Of a DNA stretch of 64,000 bases, positions 53,474-64,000 are shown piece after piece. A program made the position numbers and the translations under genes. This DNA comes from Fragilariopsis cylindrus CCMP1102 (taxonomy: Eukaryota > Bacillariophyta > Bacillariophyceae > Bacillariales > Bacillariaceae). The stretch covers positions 1-64,000 of the forward strand of contig FMBT01000526.1 in assembly GCA_900095095.1 (NCBI GenBank), written 5' to 3'. Below the pieces are notes generated by a model. It had not been told where the DNA came from. It made no database searches and worked only from the letters and a program-made list of their open reading frames with translations. Every line of letters starts with the position of its first letter. The first letter of the stretch is position 1.

Positions 53474-55016
53474 CTAGCAGACTCTCTTTACAATAGTAAC
53501 AATATCTTCATCTTCCAATATATGTTCTTTCCCGCATCGTTGAGGTTGATGCTTGGCAGACTTACCCCATACCCATGCGAAATTGAAAGTAGGCATAATA
53601 CCTTTATGTAATCGATTACAAAATTCTTCAATACTAGGATTTTGTGCATGTAAAATAACCGGTCCATCATAGTCTGGAATCTGTCCTTGTGGTTTCGTAT
53701 AAATACGAATCATATTACACCGATCCCAAACTTCTTCCATAAGCTCATCTAAATTCCATTTCAATGTTGATGATATCGGAACGTAATTCTGCAAACATAT
53801 TTGTTTTTGTGGTTGCAAAGAAAATAACAGTGAGTATAATAAGTACAGTCAGTTCTTTTGAAAAATCTTCTCTCGTAGTCGCATCGTTTCATTCATTATT
53901 TGAATTGATATTGATATTAATATTATATAACGTACCGGCATTTGATCCAATATATCAAGTTCTTCAATAGTAATAGCATCATTTTATTAAATACATATAA
54001 GCATGGAATATAACTACGATTGCCTTCAATGACATCAATGAATTGATCTGTTGTTACATCTTGACGTAAAATAATTTCTGCACATGAAATTTTGTATTCT
54101 TTACATATCAATCTACATACTTCTGCATTCATTCCCTTTGTTTGTGGTACAGCTTCTTGGTAACCAAGACCACCTGCATCCTTTTTAACAATTTTAATTT
54201 TAGGTGCAGTTTGATTCACTCGTATACCAAAACCAAATAATTCTGATTCAATGATTTTTTTATGTGTTACAGGTTTTGCTGCATCTAATACAATTAAAAT
54301 TAAATTGCATGAACTTGCTGTACTAATAACCTGCCGACCACGACCTCGACCACCTGCTGCACCTTCAATAATACCAGGTAAATCCAATACCTGTATCCGT
54401 GCACCCTTATATTTCATTGTTCCTGGTATACATGTTAATGTAGTAAACTCATATGCAGCAGCTTCTGATCGTGTTCCTGTTAAGCTTGTCAGCAAAGTTG
54501 ATTTACCAACTGATGGAAATCCTACTAATCCTATACGTGTATCACCACTCTTGCTTACATCAAATCCACGTCCTGCATCTTTTGATCCTGCTGATTTACC
54601 ACCAGGACCATTAATTAATTCTGATTTCAATTTTGCTATCTTTGCTTTTAATGTTCCCAAATCTTTATATTACAATTTATAAATCGAGTTGTATAATGTA
54701 GAAAAAAAAATCGGATGTGATGAGATTAAATTTGATTTGATGAGTGGAAGGAAGGTTGGTAAAACTAAACCAACTTGACCTGCTTATATTCTAGGCTCAC
54801 AGAATTGTGATCGATGCGATACGAAACGATACAATTCAATATGATATGATGTGATGCAATTACACCGCACGACGATCATAATACCAGGGTACAACTACTC
54901 GTAGTGCATATACAACTAACTAACTTACGATAATTTGTAGCCTTATTTTTTTGAGTACGAGCCATTTCGGCTTCAAGCACTCCAATCTTCGCTTCAATCG
55001 CTGTGGGGTCAGACAT
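53474..55016 (-). CDS. DRG1: Developmentally regulated GTP-binding protein 1 (DRG1), one apparent 1-base deletion
   Basis: Conserved Obg-like GTPase that binds ribosomes and assists translation. Exons 55016-54929, 54662-53936 and 53788-53474. The N-terminus, [20 protein letters not shown], spans the first splice. GTPase motifs: G1 [12 protein letters not shown]2 region [12 protein letters not shown]3 [20 protein letters not shown], then [18 protein letters not shown], and in exon 3 the TGS-type end [15 protein letters not shown] and [15 protein letters not shown]. The G4 motif NKxD falls at about 53981: the sequence reads NKM, but with one base restored it becomes NKID followed by [14 protein letters not shown] and the exon 2 donor. 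The restored coding length of 1131 bases (376 residues) fits DRG1 (about 367). YTKPQGQ and EDEDIV point to DRG1 rather than DRG2. Confidence 0.93.
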
Positions 55017-55927
55017 CTTGCTTTTAGTTTTTGAATTATTTTTGACTAGGTTTGGGTTGTTCTTGCTGTTCCTATCGTATCGCTTATTATTGTTTGCTTT
55101 GGGCGTTATTTCCTCTTTGCTATTCTGTTGCTACCGGTATTGATTGCCTCGTTTTGTTTGTTTCATGATCAATTATGACAAATAAATAATGCCGAAAATG
55201 TGGGGTTGCGTCGAAAATAAAAAGAGTGCGCACTTTTGCGCGAAGATACTTTGGAGGGCCCTGTGATTTCGAGATTGTATTATCTTAGGATTTCATGCTT
55301 TCTTTACATACTATATAAAAATATTCAATGAATTCAATGATTCTTTCCTAGGAAACAATCATGACTTCTATCAAATATCTGATGTCATCTATTACTGCAC
55401 TATCAGATATTGTTGCTGCTGTAGAATATTCAATAATGCCATACTGAATCATGCACCATCATGCTGTGCCTGCCCCACAGCTTGTATCAGGATACTCCAC
55501 CAGAGGCATGTAGCATGTATAACTACTGTCAACTTAACAGGCACTGTATGGGCACCCCATACACCCCGTTTCTTGAACACAGGAGATGTACTATATTCCC
55601 TAGGACCTGCTGGAAAAATACATTGATTGATCTGTTGTGTATTTGCCAAGACACTACAATAAAAGATGATGGGGTGGAACAAGCTTAAAAATATTACACC
55701 CCCATGGTAAAAACTTGGTCACCATCCTTCCAGTTTTTGACTGATATATCTTCGGCTCGGCCACTATGATGACAGTAACAACAATGGCAAAATTGCCTAT
55801 GATTGTATCTGTATCATATTCATTTTTCCTCACCTCCTATTATCCTACTAGTAGCTACTGAAGTAGTACACTATAGTAGGTAGTAGACCGTTGGTTAGTT
55901 GTGCAATACCTGATAGTATTACTATTT

Positions 55928-55969
<42 letters not shown>

Positions 55970-56517
55970 GAGACGTAGCAATGATCCTCCTCATGTTTCC
56001 ACCTCAATATTCTCTCCCTAACCACTCTCCTCCCTTCTTTGTCCGGCTCTACTAGTATCTCTTCTTAGCAACAATATTGATTGTCAACGTCACACAACAT
56101 ATCCAATAATCAAAGGAGCAACCATATATGAATATAAACTGTTTATTACTGTTTGAACACTACACTCAAGAAGAAGATCATATATTTTATTAAAGCAATG
56201 GGAAATTTAAAATAGACAGAATGACGAAAAAGATTTTATTTTAAGATATTACCATGATACGCAGTTGTATAATGTGTGATGGATGGTATGGAGGAAATAG
56301 TTTCTTTACTCTGCCAACTGGATAATAATATAACACAATATATGATGCGAGGGTAAACGAATGATGACTGTTGATCGATTTGATTCGATTCGATTCGATT
56401 TGTTTAGTCTCGGATTTGATTTGATTTAATTACTCGCTTCTGAGAGGTAGTGACAATGCCGTAAAAATACGAAGCAGCAACGTCGCAGTATAGTTCTCTC
56501 GGGTTTCTTTTCTTTTT
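55017..56517. other. Intergenic region, 1.5 kb, with (CT)n tract
   Basis: Holds the DRG1 promoter at its left end and a (CT)n microsatellite at 55932-55966. About 55.3-55.7 kb has a short open frame on each strand (for example ending at 55449 on the minus strand) with no recognisable motif; it may be an old transposon relic, but nothing proves it. Confidence 0.45.
55932..55966. repeat. (CT)n microsatellite
   Basis: About 17 CT dinucleotides. Confidence 0.9.
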
Positions 56518-56958
56518 TTAGAACATACCAAACAATTTTTTCTTCTTTTCTTCTTTCGGTTCTTCTTCCTCCTTGTCGCCCTTGTTTCCATACTTGAGTT
56601 TCACAAAAGATTTTTCCTTGACATCCTTCAGTTCTGTATATCCTTTATTTCTTCGATCATCAGATCTTTTCTTTTGATTTACTTCTTTTTGTTTATCTTT
56701 TTCTTTAATTTTAGCATAGGGAGATTCTTCACCACCAGCATAACCAGATTCCATATTTTTTACCATTTTATCAAATATTCCATATACGGCTGTGGAAGTT
56801 CTTCTTGGTGTTGTGTTCGACTCATCACCAGTAGTCGTCCGAATCGTCGTCATGGGGAATTGCACCCGCTGTTGTTGGAAACCATTGACGACGACCGAAC
56901 AAACTGCCACGATCAGCATGGCAAATATCGCATTATTAGTATTCATCTTCATCATCAT
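56518..56958 (-). CDS. Small plastid-targeted basic protein, unknown function
   Basis: Start chosen at the ATG at 56958, giving 146 residues; the frame is open further upstream but without ATG, and only this start places the signal peptide at the N-terminus. Signal peptide (NAIFAMLIVAVCSVVVNG) followed by FQQQRVQFP, a Phe-led ASAFAP-type site and basic/Thr-rich transit peptide. The mature part is a highly charged helical chain (YAKIKEKDKQKEVNQKKRSD, RRNKGYTELKDV) with a VKLKYGNKGDKEEEEPKEEK tail ending KKKLFGMF. Conserved-looking short motifs are GIFDKMVKNMESGYAGGEES. No named family. Single exon. Confidence 0.65.
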   Translation of the reverse strand: MMMKMNTNNAIFAMLIVAVCSVVVNGFQQQRVQFPMTTIRTTTGDESNTTPRRTSTAVYGIFDKMVKNMESGYAGGEESPYAKIKEKDKQKEVNQKKRSDDRRNKGYTELKDVKEKSFVKLKYGNKGDKEEEEPKEEKKKKLFGMF

Positions 56959-57642
56959 CGTTGTATTTATCGCTTGCTTTGGAAGTATCAAATAAGATTG
57001 AGAAGAAATAAAGACCGAGTCGTGAGCTGTTCTGTTGTTGTTGTGCGAAGTTAGATCTCTCTTTCTAGCTAGCAAACTACTTCACTTCGAAGTACTGTAA
57101 CGTTACTCGAGCAACACAACATTCTCGAATTTTTTTATTTTTTTGTTTGACACACTGACGCGTTCTTCCTTAGATTTGTAGATCCTTCGTGATTGTCCCC
57201 CGAATTGACCCCACACTTACTGATATCGCTTAGACCCCCTTAATTACAGTAACGATACTGTACATTTCAAAAATCTGGACGACAGCTTTTTTCTGTCACA
57301 ACAAGATTTTAAAATGCTACATTTTAAATTTTTAGAATGCATTGTTCTCTTTCTCCTCTCTCTTTCTGATATACAAATTACGAAAAAGAATGTAACAGAG
57401 ATGAGAGCGTTTCCAGTGTTATTAGTGTATGGATACTAATACGGTGGGGCTGCTTTCTTAACAATAGTGGGAATTTGATTTTCTTTGATTTTCTTTGATT
57501 TGATTCAATTTGATTTGATTTGATTTTGATACGATACGATACGATTTGATTTGATTTGATTCGACTGTTCATTCGATGTATCAACATCTGAAGGCCAGAA
57601 AGCAAGCAATACGTGTTGTGTTTTTGACACCGAAAAGACAAA
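56959..57642. other. Divergent intergenic region
   Basis: Promoters of the genes starting at 56958 and 57643. Contains a cluster of TTTGATT and GATAC repeats at about 57476-57562. No gene. Confidence 0.5.
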
Positions 57643-59408
57643 ATGATGTCTCGTATATGTCGGACTGGTAAGAAACCTATCGTCGTCGTTGTCATCATCA
57701 TCATCGCAGCCACCGTCACCGTCACCACAATCAATTACGAAAATGAGAACACCCAACAACAACAACAACAACAACAAGTGGAAAAGGAAGAACTTCCACC
57801 AGATCCAGTAATTATCTCAATTCCACTCAGTGGTAATGATGATAATCCATATTTTGTCAATATCACAACACATCCTACAAGTAGTATGACGACGACGACG
57901 ATGAATGGTAATATTACTGCTACAAGTACTGCTGCTACTACTGCCGAATATGATCAACATCATCGTGGATATTATCTCGTTACAACAAATTATCCCTTGT
58001 CGGTCGTTTTACCGAACATCAACATCAACAACAATACGGCCGAGAACGAAAACGAAAACAATAATGAACACAATAATATCAATGATCGATCATCTAGAAG
58101 AAGAAGAAGATCATCATCATTGTCATCGTCATCATCATCTCTCTCGTCATTAACGTCGTCGTATTCGTCGTCGTATTTTTTACAAACAACATTAAAACAA
58201 GCACAAATTCAAAATTGTGATATAGTTTCTACCAATGGTGGACCATATGATCCAGGTGGAATCACAAATTCTGGACCAGTTATTATCAATGGCAAATTAA
58301 CAAGAACAAAATCAAATCCAATTCAATCGAAATATATTGGATTTGGTATTGCATATGAAGATGAAGATGAAGATGAAGATGAATCACATGAACATGAACA
58401 TGAACAAGAACATGAACATGAATCAAAAAATGCTAATTTTGTTAATGTATCGAATATATCGTCGTTATCATCATTATCGATAACAACGACGGTCACTAAA
58501 GATACTGAAAACAACAAAAGCAAAAATAGCAAGAAAAAGTATTGGGTCATGGGAACATACGGTCAATTAGTATCAACATTATCATCATCATCATCCAATA
58601 ATAGTAACACAAATACGAAGAAGAAGATATGGAATTTTGTGACAGGATTTGATTGGTTAGTTTATAACGGGAAAAGCTTAGTCAATGACAATAACAGTAA
58701 CATTAATAATAACAATCCAACAATGGCAGGTAGGGCATATCGTGCTCCAAGAACTGTTATAGGATTAGATCAAGATTCGAATGTTATTTTATTGGTAGTA
58801 GATGGATGTGAATATTGGTAAGTGAAGTAGCATAGCACTGAAGTACACACACACAAAATAGTATCGAGTATTGGAATACGAACTCGAATGCGACTGCGAA
58901 TGCGAATACGAATAGTACAAAAATTAATTTTATCAAAAGAGTCAATATTATCATCACACAATGAAGAATATACGTACTGACGAGAACGTTTTATGCTCCC
59001 TTCTTCCTACCTTCCGATTCACTTAACTTAATTTAACTTAACGCACGATAATCTCATTCACAATGTAATGAATACAGCCTCCATCGTAAAGGTCTTACTT
59101 TAAAAGAATTGGCTAATCTATTATTAGATCATGGAGTGATATTTGCCATCAATATGGATGGTGGAAGATCATCAACGATGGTAATGACGACTTCATCAAC
59201 AAAGTTCAACAAACCGACGCAGATGTTGAACAATAATAGTGGTAACAATAATCAAAATAATAATAATTTTGAAGTGATTAATCGACCTACGTGTCTTGAT
59301 ATACCATTACCGTATCATTGTCAACGTCCGGTTGCTACTGTACTTTGTGTATCATCATCATCAACAGCAAAACCAGCAACAACAACAACACCATCATCGT
59401 CAATGTAA
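57643..59408 (+). CDS. Phosphodiester glycosidase (NAGPA/uncovering-enzyme type)
   Basis: Exons 57643-58817 and 59078-59408 (GTAAGT donor, ATACAG acceptor) give 501 residues. An N-terminal membrane anchor (about 12-29, PIVVVVIIIIAATVTVTTI) with a short cytosolic tail makes it type II or signal-cleaved. After Asn/Ser-rich spacers the catalytic domain shows family blocks in order: NCDIVSTNGGPYDPGG, NSGPVIINGKL, WNFVTGFDWLVYNGKS, RAPRTVIGLDQDSNVILLVV, LTLKELANLLLDHGVIFAIN then MDGGRSSTMV, and a CPR-like HCQRPVATVLCV end. In animals NAGPA removes the covering GlcNAc from mannose-6-phosphate tags in the Golgi; bacterial members cleave other phosphodiester glycans. There are no C-terminal EGF or membrane parts. 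The substrate here is unknown; the family assignment is good. Confidence 0.82.
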
Positions 59409-60233
59409 TAAACGACAGAACGGAACAGAACAAAAAATATATATTTTAGGTTTTAATTAAAAAATGCAGCAATTTTATGATTACAATGCACTGTTCCCGA
59501 TCGCATTCCATTGATGACCTATGGTAGATGCCATATATAAATATATAGTTCTTAACTCAAAGTTAAATACTGTAGACCACGAAATAATGAATAGTCCTAC
59601 TAACTAAAGAACTTATCTACTGGTGGTTCCCACGGAAAGTAACCGAGAAAAATGGAGAGAAAACAAATAGAGGGGCCAATCCACAAACCGTGCAAGGCTT
59701 GAATAAGCATTCGGAACAAAAAGATGAAGATTATTCTTGTTAGTACTCAAAGTAAGATAATGGTGATGATGACCAAGTAAGTTAACAACTTTATAAATTT
59801 ATGATTGGTAAGGAAAGTTATTCGTTTTTCGCAAGCATTTGGATGCTTTTTTTAATATGAGATAGAGTGGCCTTGTGGAAATAGGTACCACATCACTGAT
59901 GTAGCTGTTTGTATGACGATCATCAAATGCGAAGTTCGGTTCCGGTACTGTACGACATCCACTTCACGTTGCCAGCTGTGTTTTGTGTGAAGAATTTCGC
60001 ATAAATTTTGATAAGGTGAAAAAATGAGATGCCATTTCAGAATAACAAAAAACAAGACACTAATACACTCTAAACACATCATGTCATTCGCTTCGACTAG
60101 GACGTTTTTCTTCGGGCGAAGTAGCTTTTTATTGAATTTCAAAAGCGGCAAACAGTCAAGCCTACGTTAGTTGTCTTTGCATATCATCCTCAACAAGAAC
60201 AAAGCCATTACCATAACTAGTAAAATAGCACCA
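59409..60233. other. Intergenic region
   Basis: 3' flank of the glycosidase gene and promoter of the SGNH-like gene. No gene supported. Confidence 0.5.
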
Positions 60234-62120
60234 ATGGCTCGTCTTAGGTCACAAAAAAATGCATCGGCTGTGACTACTGGCTACGATAGTAGCTGTACCA
60301 GTAGTAGTTTAAAAAAAAGAGAAAAAATTGTCTTGGGATGTTGCTTACTTTTTCTTTTTTATTCCTACAACATGTCATTTTATGCCAATATTTCAGAGAC
60401 AATGACAAAGATAAAGACAATGACAATGTTACCCATACAGAAGAATAGTTCCAACAATGAGACTACTGCATACAACAACAAAAAAATGGAGCAACAAAAC
60501 GGCAGCAGTCGCATTACCTATCGTGTTGTGCCCGGATTTCGTCCAGATCAACAAGGTGAAGCCTGGAAATGTCATCTTGTTGACCAGAAGCAGCACCAGC
60601 ACCACCCGAATGGTAATGATGGTCGAGAATTATTGTGGCCTGAAATGAGACATCTCTTTAACTTTTCAACATACATAGATTTTACAGACTTGTGGATTCT
60701 TTTCATGGGAGACTCGGTTGGCGATAATATGGCTATGCTTTTGGAACAAATGATGATTATTGATTATGATACTGCTGCTCGTGGGATCAGTAATAAGACT
60801 ACTCCTACTACTACTAATAATAATAATAATAATAATAATAATGCATCAATCATCAGTGACGAGGACATGGTGGAATCATCTCTTTCAACAACCATCTTTC
60901 GCAAATGTAATGGATGCGGGAATGCACCTGGATTGCATATTACAGCACCTCTTGATGACAAAAAAGGTGCCATTGCTGGTTGGCGAATGACAGGTATGTT
61001 TTTAAGGGATGCAGAAGGATGGGCCCAGCCAAATTGGAATTGCGGCTGGTATCGTGAAGATGTTTATACCTTGAGAGCAGCTGTGCACAATGCCACAACA
61101 ACAAAGGTAGCAGCAGTAGCAGTAAACGACGCCGACAACGATAATGATTTTGGACAAAGAAATAACAGCAACAACAACAATGATGATGATAATGATGCTG
61201 CTGCAGAAGGAGATGACAAAAAAGGTGCCATTGCTGGTTGGCGAATGACAGGTATGTTTTTAAGGGATGCAGAAGGATGGGCCCAGCCAAATTGGAATCG
61301 CGGCTGGTATCGTGAAGATGTTTATACCTTGAGAGCAGCTGTGCACAATGCCACAACAACAAAGGTAGCAGCAGTAGCAGTAAACGACGCCGACAACGAT
61401 AATGATTTTGGACAAAGAAATAACAGCAACAACAACAATGATGATGATAATGATGCTGCTGCAGAAGGAGATTTTGATGTTTTTGTGTTTCGCATTCCAG
61501 CTGCTGGCTGGATTCCATTCAGCGCCGTTACCAACGAAAGCTTGACGGAGACGATTACACTGGCGAATGAATTATTTGGCATACGAAAAGTTATCTTTGT
61601 GACAATGCACTATAACAACAATAATAATTTGGATGCCACAAAGTCACAATGATTTGCTACATACCAATGAATTGGTCCGTGAATTTGCACACCGTTGGAC
61701 CAACGAAGACAAATTCAAAGAGTAGTCAACATCAACGGCGAAATAATAATAATGATAATAATAATACCAATAGTAACAATAGTAGAGGCGGCAATGGCAA
61801 TGGCATTGATGCCGTGTATGTGTTAGAGAACGGTCGTCTAAAATGATGCCATGATGGAATTTAACGCGCAAATAATTGGTTTTAATACATCAACTTTATC
61901 CTATATGCAGGAGGCTAAGTTGGGAAATGAAAAAGCTACGCATTCATTGGTCTGTTGCCCATGTTTGTGCCGAACGGGTCAAGATAAGTCAACTAATTGC
62001 AGGAGAAATTCGATCACTGCGGATGGCATGCATCTTTGGTATGAATATTGTTGGTCAACGCATCAATGCTGGTCTCGCATGTATCATGCAGTGGCGCCTA
62101 CAATAATGAGCAGCAGCACC
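60234..62120 (+). CDS. SGNH/PC-esterase-like type II membrane protein; internal tandem duplication and broken frames
   Basis: Start taken at the ATG at 60234 (the frame is open 21 codons upstream without ATG). One membrane helix (IVLGCCLLFLFYSY, about 36-49) then a lumenal domain. Block I is FMGDSVGDNMAML (Ser nucleophile in GDS, about residue 161). The catalytic D-x-x-H motif appears as TADGMH near 62020-62033, in a different frame. These are the two ends of an SGNH/PC-esterase domain, the type that adds or removes acyl groups on cell-wall or Golgi glycans. A 258-bp unit is duplicated (see separate entry). After about 61640 the frame shifts repeatedly: HNDLLHTNELVREFAHRWTN, GIDAVYVLENGRL, EFNAQIIGFNTSTLS, HWSVAHVCAERVKISQLI and MNIVGQRINAGLACIMQ lie in successive frames in the right order. 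So this is a real domain sequence with several indels: errors or a young pseudogene. Confidence 0.6.
60954..61469 (+). repeat. Near-perfect 258-bp tandem duplication inside the SGNH-like gene
   Basis: The unit 60954-61211 (starts GATGACAAAAAAGGTGCC) is repeated at 61212-61469. The two copies differ at one noticed base (TGC versus CGC in the WNxGWYRED segment). The period is 86 codons, so the frame is kept and the segment GWRMTGMFLRDAEGWAQPNW occurs twice. Confidence 0.95.
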
Positions 62121-62761
62121 ATCATCCACGGTCCACTTCTGATGGAAATAATGATAATGGTTGGGCTTGTGCAACGTCCTGCAATGATCGATTCATGAGC
62201 TTGGAACATGTAGTAGTATAGTGGTAAAAATGATACAACCAATAGCAATAGTCTTATAGGAATAATATGCACATTTACTTATTCCGCTCCACTACAATCT
62301 ATAACAGATCTTGGTCTGGAAGAATATCATCTAGTCAATTTGATGAAATTTTTGACCGATCTGCTGTCAACAGTCCCAGTTTAGTAAAGAACTGATATCT
62401 TGGCTTCAAAAGGAGGACTTTGAACTAGAAAAAGGAGAGCAACAGTAGTATTTGAGGTGCTTGTTCAAATGAGTATGGTTTCGTTCTATTCATTCATTGG
62501 AAGTTGTCTAAAATGGAGCCACCATGGTGAAAAATCTATTGTACGATGGAATAAATATTAATATAATAAAGTTTACGATGGAAAAAGAAAAAAAGCTGAC
62601 CGTTGAACGTGTTAATTACCCGCGCTAGATTTTCATATTACACTGTAGCAAATTTCCAATTTCCATTTCATTCTATTTTCCATTCGACGAGTCGACTTCA
62701 TGATTTACTTGAACAATGAGAATGATGATGACCCTACCGTAGCTCCTTTTTTTCTTAAGCG
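62121..62761. other. Intergenic region with a possible gene relic
   Basis: A short open stretch at about 62270-62390 (LQSITDLGLEEYHLVN) resembles, at DNA level, a stretch near 63868-63908 in the gene to the right, so it may be a remnant of a related gene. Otherwise no feature. Confidence 0.4.
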
Positions 62762-63220
62762 ATGACAGAACTAACGTCAGCACTACAACAGAGGTCATCA
62801 ACGACAATGATGATGATGCGAAAAACAACAAGGGACGTATTAGATGTAGACAACATCAACAACATCAACAACGGCAACAACGTCAACGTCAACAACGTCA
62901 ATCAGCACGAATCCACACACATAACAACAAAACCACTAGTAGTAGATATAGAAACAGAAACAGAACAAACACAGATGGACTAGAAAAAGTGGTTGGAAAA
63001 CGAATGTCGTCCTACTGTTGATACCGCTGCTGGTTGTGTTGCTGTTGTTACTGATTTTGATTGTGATTGTGATAGACCATTACCATCAGCAACAACCGAT
63101 AAAGCAACAACAACAACAACCATTATTGCAAAAACAAAATCATCAGTATCAGTATCAGCCTGTACCACCGCCACACTTGTTTCTCAAATTTGTTCCCATC
63201 AATTATTGAATCCTCCACCA

Positions 63221-63263
<43 letters not shown>

Positions 63264-64000
63264 TCGTCGTCGTCGTCGTCGTCGTCGTCATCGTCATCGT
63301 CATCGTCAGTTAAAAAAACAATTAATGATGGTTCACTGGATTGCGATGACAGCTTTATGGTACGGGGTGGTATAAAATGTTTTGATATTGATGTTGTTGT
63401 TTTATCAGATGGGACAATGCTTGCTACACATCCAAAACGGATTACGACTGCTATTAGTAAGGCACTAGAACAACGTCATCAACATCAACAACGAAACAAT
63501 AATAATAATGACGATAAGGAGAAGGAGGAAGAGAAGGTGTAATCAAAATTGAAGAATATACTGTAGATTCGATCTATGATTTGTTGTTGTTGAGTAGTGG
63601 TGGCGAGGAGGAGGAGGAGAAGAAGAATAAGAATAATAGTCTTTTTCCTATTTTCGATACTGAATTATTACCCCATTATGCTGATTTGGTTCATACTACT
63701 ACTACTACGAGTAATCACAAGTAGTCCTCGTCGTGGCCCAACAACAAGTACACTACCACCACCAAACAAGAAGAAGAAGTAATCGTACCGTGGATGTTAC
63801 GTGGACCATTATTAAATATTGATTTGAATTAGGTCCCTATCTAACAGAAAAGCGTGTGTTAGAATACTACAATCTATCACAGATCTTTGGTTTGGAAGAC
63901 TATATTGCAATTTTGTGTATCACCACCAGAAGCTTACGACTACCCATCGTCGTCGTATCGTCGTCTTTTGAATTATGGAAAATTCTTCATAGTTATAATA
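62762..64000 (+). CDS. Glycerophosphodiester phosphodiesterase-like protein, frame-broken and cut by the window edge
   Basis: ATG at 62762. The sense sequence runs through several frames: an Asn/Thr-rich N-terminus to about 62980; a membrane helix (LLVVLLLLLILIVIVI) at about 63025-63070 in another frame; Gln and Ser runs; then VRGGIKCFDIDVVVLSDGTM and LATHP at about 63355-63430; then in a further frame GVIKIEEYTVDSIYDLLLLS and FDTELLPHYADLV. The block RGGIKCFDIDVVVLSDGTML has the pattern of the substrate-binding start of GDPD TIM barrels (xGxxxFDxDVxxLxDGxxxxxH), but HP replaces the usual HD. Such enzymes hydrolyse glycerophosphodiesters. At least two indels lie between the segments. The region 63221-63307 is a (TCATCG/TCG)n tract, prone to slippage. 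Family call tentative; the gene is incomplete on the right. Confidence 0.45.
63221..63307. repeat. (TCATCG)n/(TCG)n microsatellite
   Basis: Nearly pure TCATCG then TCG then TCATCG repeats, about 87 bp, within the broken GDPD-like gene. Confidence 0.9.

Noticed and set aside
55449-55688. Opposed short frames, considered as a retrotransposon remnant
   Set aside because: No protease, integrase or reverse transcriptase motif, no LTR and no frame longer than 77 codons.
59852-60151. Minus-strand 99-codon frame
   Set aside because: Begins with TTG, has no ATG near its start and no recognisable protein pattern.
60940-61518. Minus-strand open frame of 192 codons with His/Cys/Leu repeats
   Set aside because: It is the complement of the tandem duplication in the SGNH-like gene; it repeats for the same reason and has no known motif.
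1-64000. CRISPR arrays, bacterial operons, tRNA or rRNA genes
   Set aside because: No regularly spaced repeats, no B-box-like tRNA sequence with a matching cloverleaf and no rRNA signature was found by reading; the microsatellites are simple eukaryotic repeats.

Overview
The window is nuclear DNA from a photosynthetic stramenopile, most likely a diatom. Reasons: AT-rich DNA with short GT-AG introns; genes on both strands with no operon logic; coding regions full of Ser, Asn, Gln, Asp and Thr runs; and several proteins that open with a signal peptide followed by an ASAFAP-like motif (an aromatic Phe just after the predicted cleavage site), the hallmark of import into a four-membrane secondary plastid. 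Species cannot be fixed from the sequence alone.

Layout, left to right: partial UDP-glucose pyrophosphorylase (1-1217, minus); two-pore K+ channel with EF hands (2093-3811, minus); low-complexity coiled-coil proteins (4.3-7.6 kb); DEDDh exonuclease (8.8-10.5 kb); low-complexity protein (12.1-13.5 kb); MYND zinc-finger protein (14.1-15.7 kb) whose stop codon lies in the inverted repeat of a 217-bp MITE-like element; plastid acetylornithine aminotransferase (16.2-18.1 kb); digalactosyldiacylglycerol synthase (18.9-22.0 kb); a diatom-type unknown and a secreted kelch protein (22.5-25.0 kb); a GC-rich plastid-targeted unknown (25.4-26.2 kb); a small GPI-anchored-like protein (28.1-28.7 kb); a type II membrane protein (29.2-31.0 kb); an acidic plastid protein (31.6-32.8 kb); COQ6 monooxygenase (33.4-35.2 kb); a frame-broken membrane protein (36.0-38.6 kb); a secreted GIN/adhesin-like GPI protein (39.4-40.5 kb); a phytochelatin-synthase-like protein (41.6-42.7 kb); an HRDC-like protein (43.9-44.8 kb); a four-helix COPI-associated-type membrane protein (45.4-46.4 kb); a membrane-anchored cyclophilin-like protein (47.2-48.7 kb); a MOSC protein (49.3-50.6 kb); a foldback element and a decayed gene (51.9-53.1 kb); DRG1 GTPase (53.5-55.0 kb); a small plastid protein (56.5-57.0 kb); a phosphodiester glycosidase of the uncovering-enzyme type (57.6-59.4 kb); an SGNH/PC-esterase-like protein with an internal 258-bp tandem duplication (60.2-62.1 kb); and a broken glycerophosphodiesterase-like gene running off the right edge.

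The genes are not one pathway. Recurrent themes are plastid import (ArgD and three unknowns, with DGD1 making a plastid lipid), the secretory/Golgi route (NAGPA-like, cyclophilin-like, COPI-associated, type II proteins) and cell-surface GPI proteins.

The most striking property of the window is that many otherwise well-conserved genes (ArgD, DRG1, the 36-38.6 kb gene, the SGNH gene, the GDPD-like gene) are interrupted by single-base indels, often in homopolymers, with intact coding and splice sites on both sides. This looks more like consensus error or a decaying allele than biology, and it must be resolved before any of these is called a pseudogene. I did not find a convincing new multi-gene system. 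The best candidates for new biology are the MITE that supplies a stop codon, the related foldback element beside a decayed gene, the exonuclease with a GGRWDG-type C-terminal module, and the diverged phytochelatin synthase with its intact catalytic triad.
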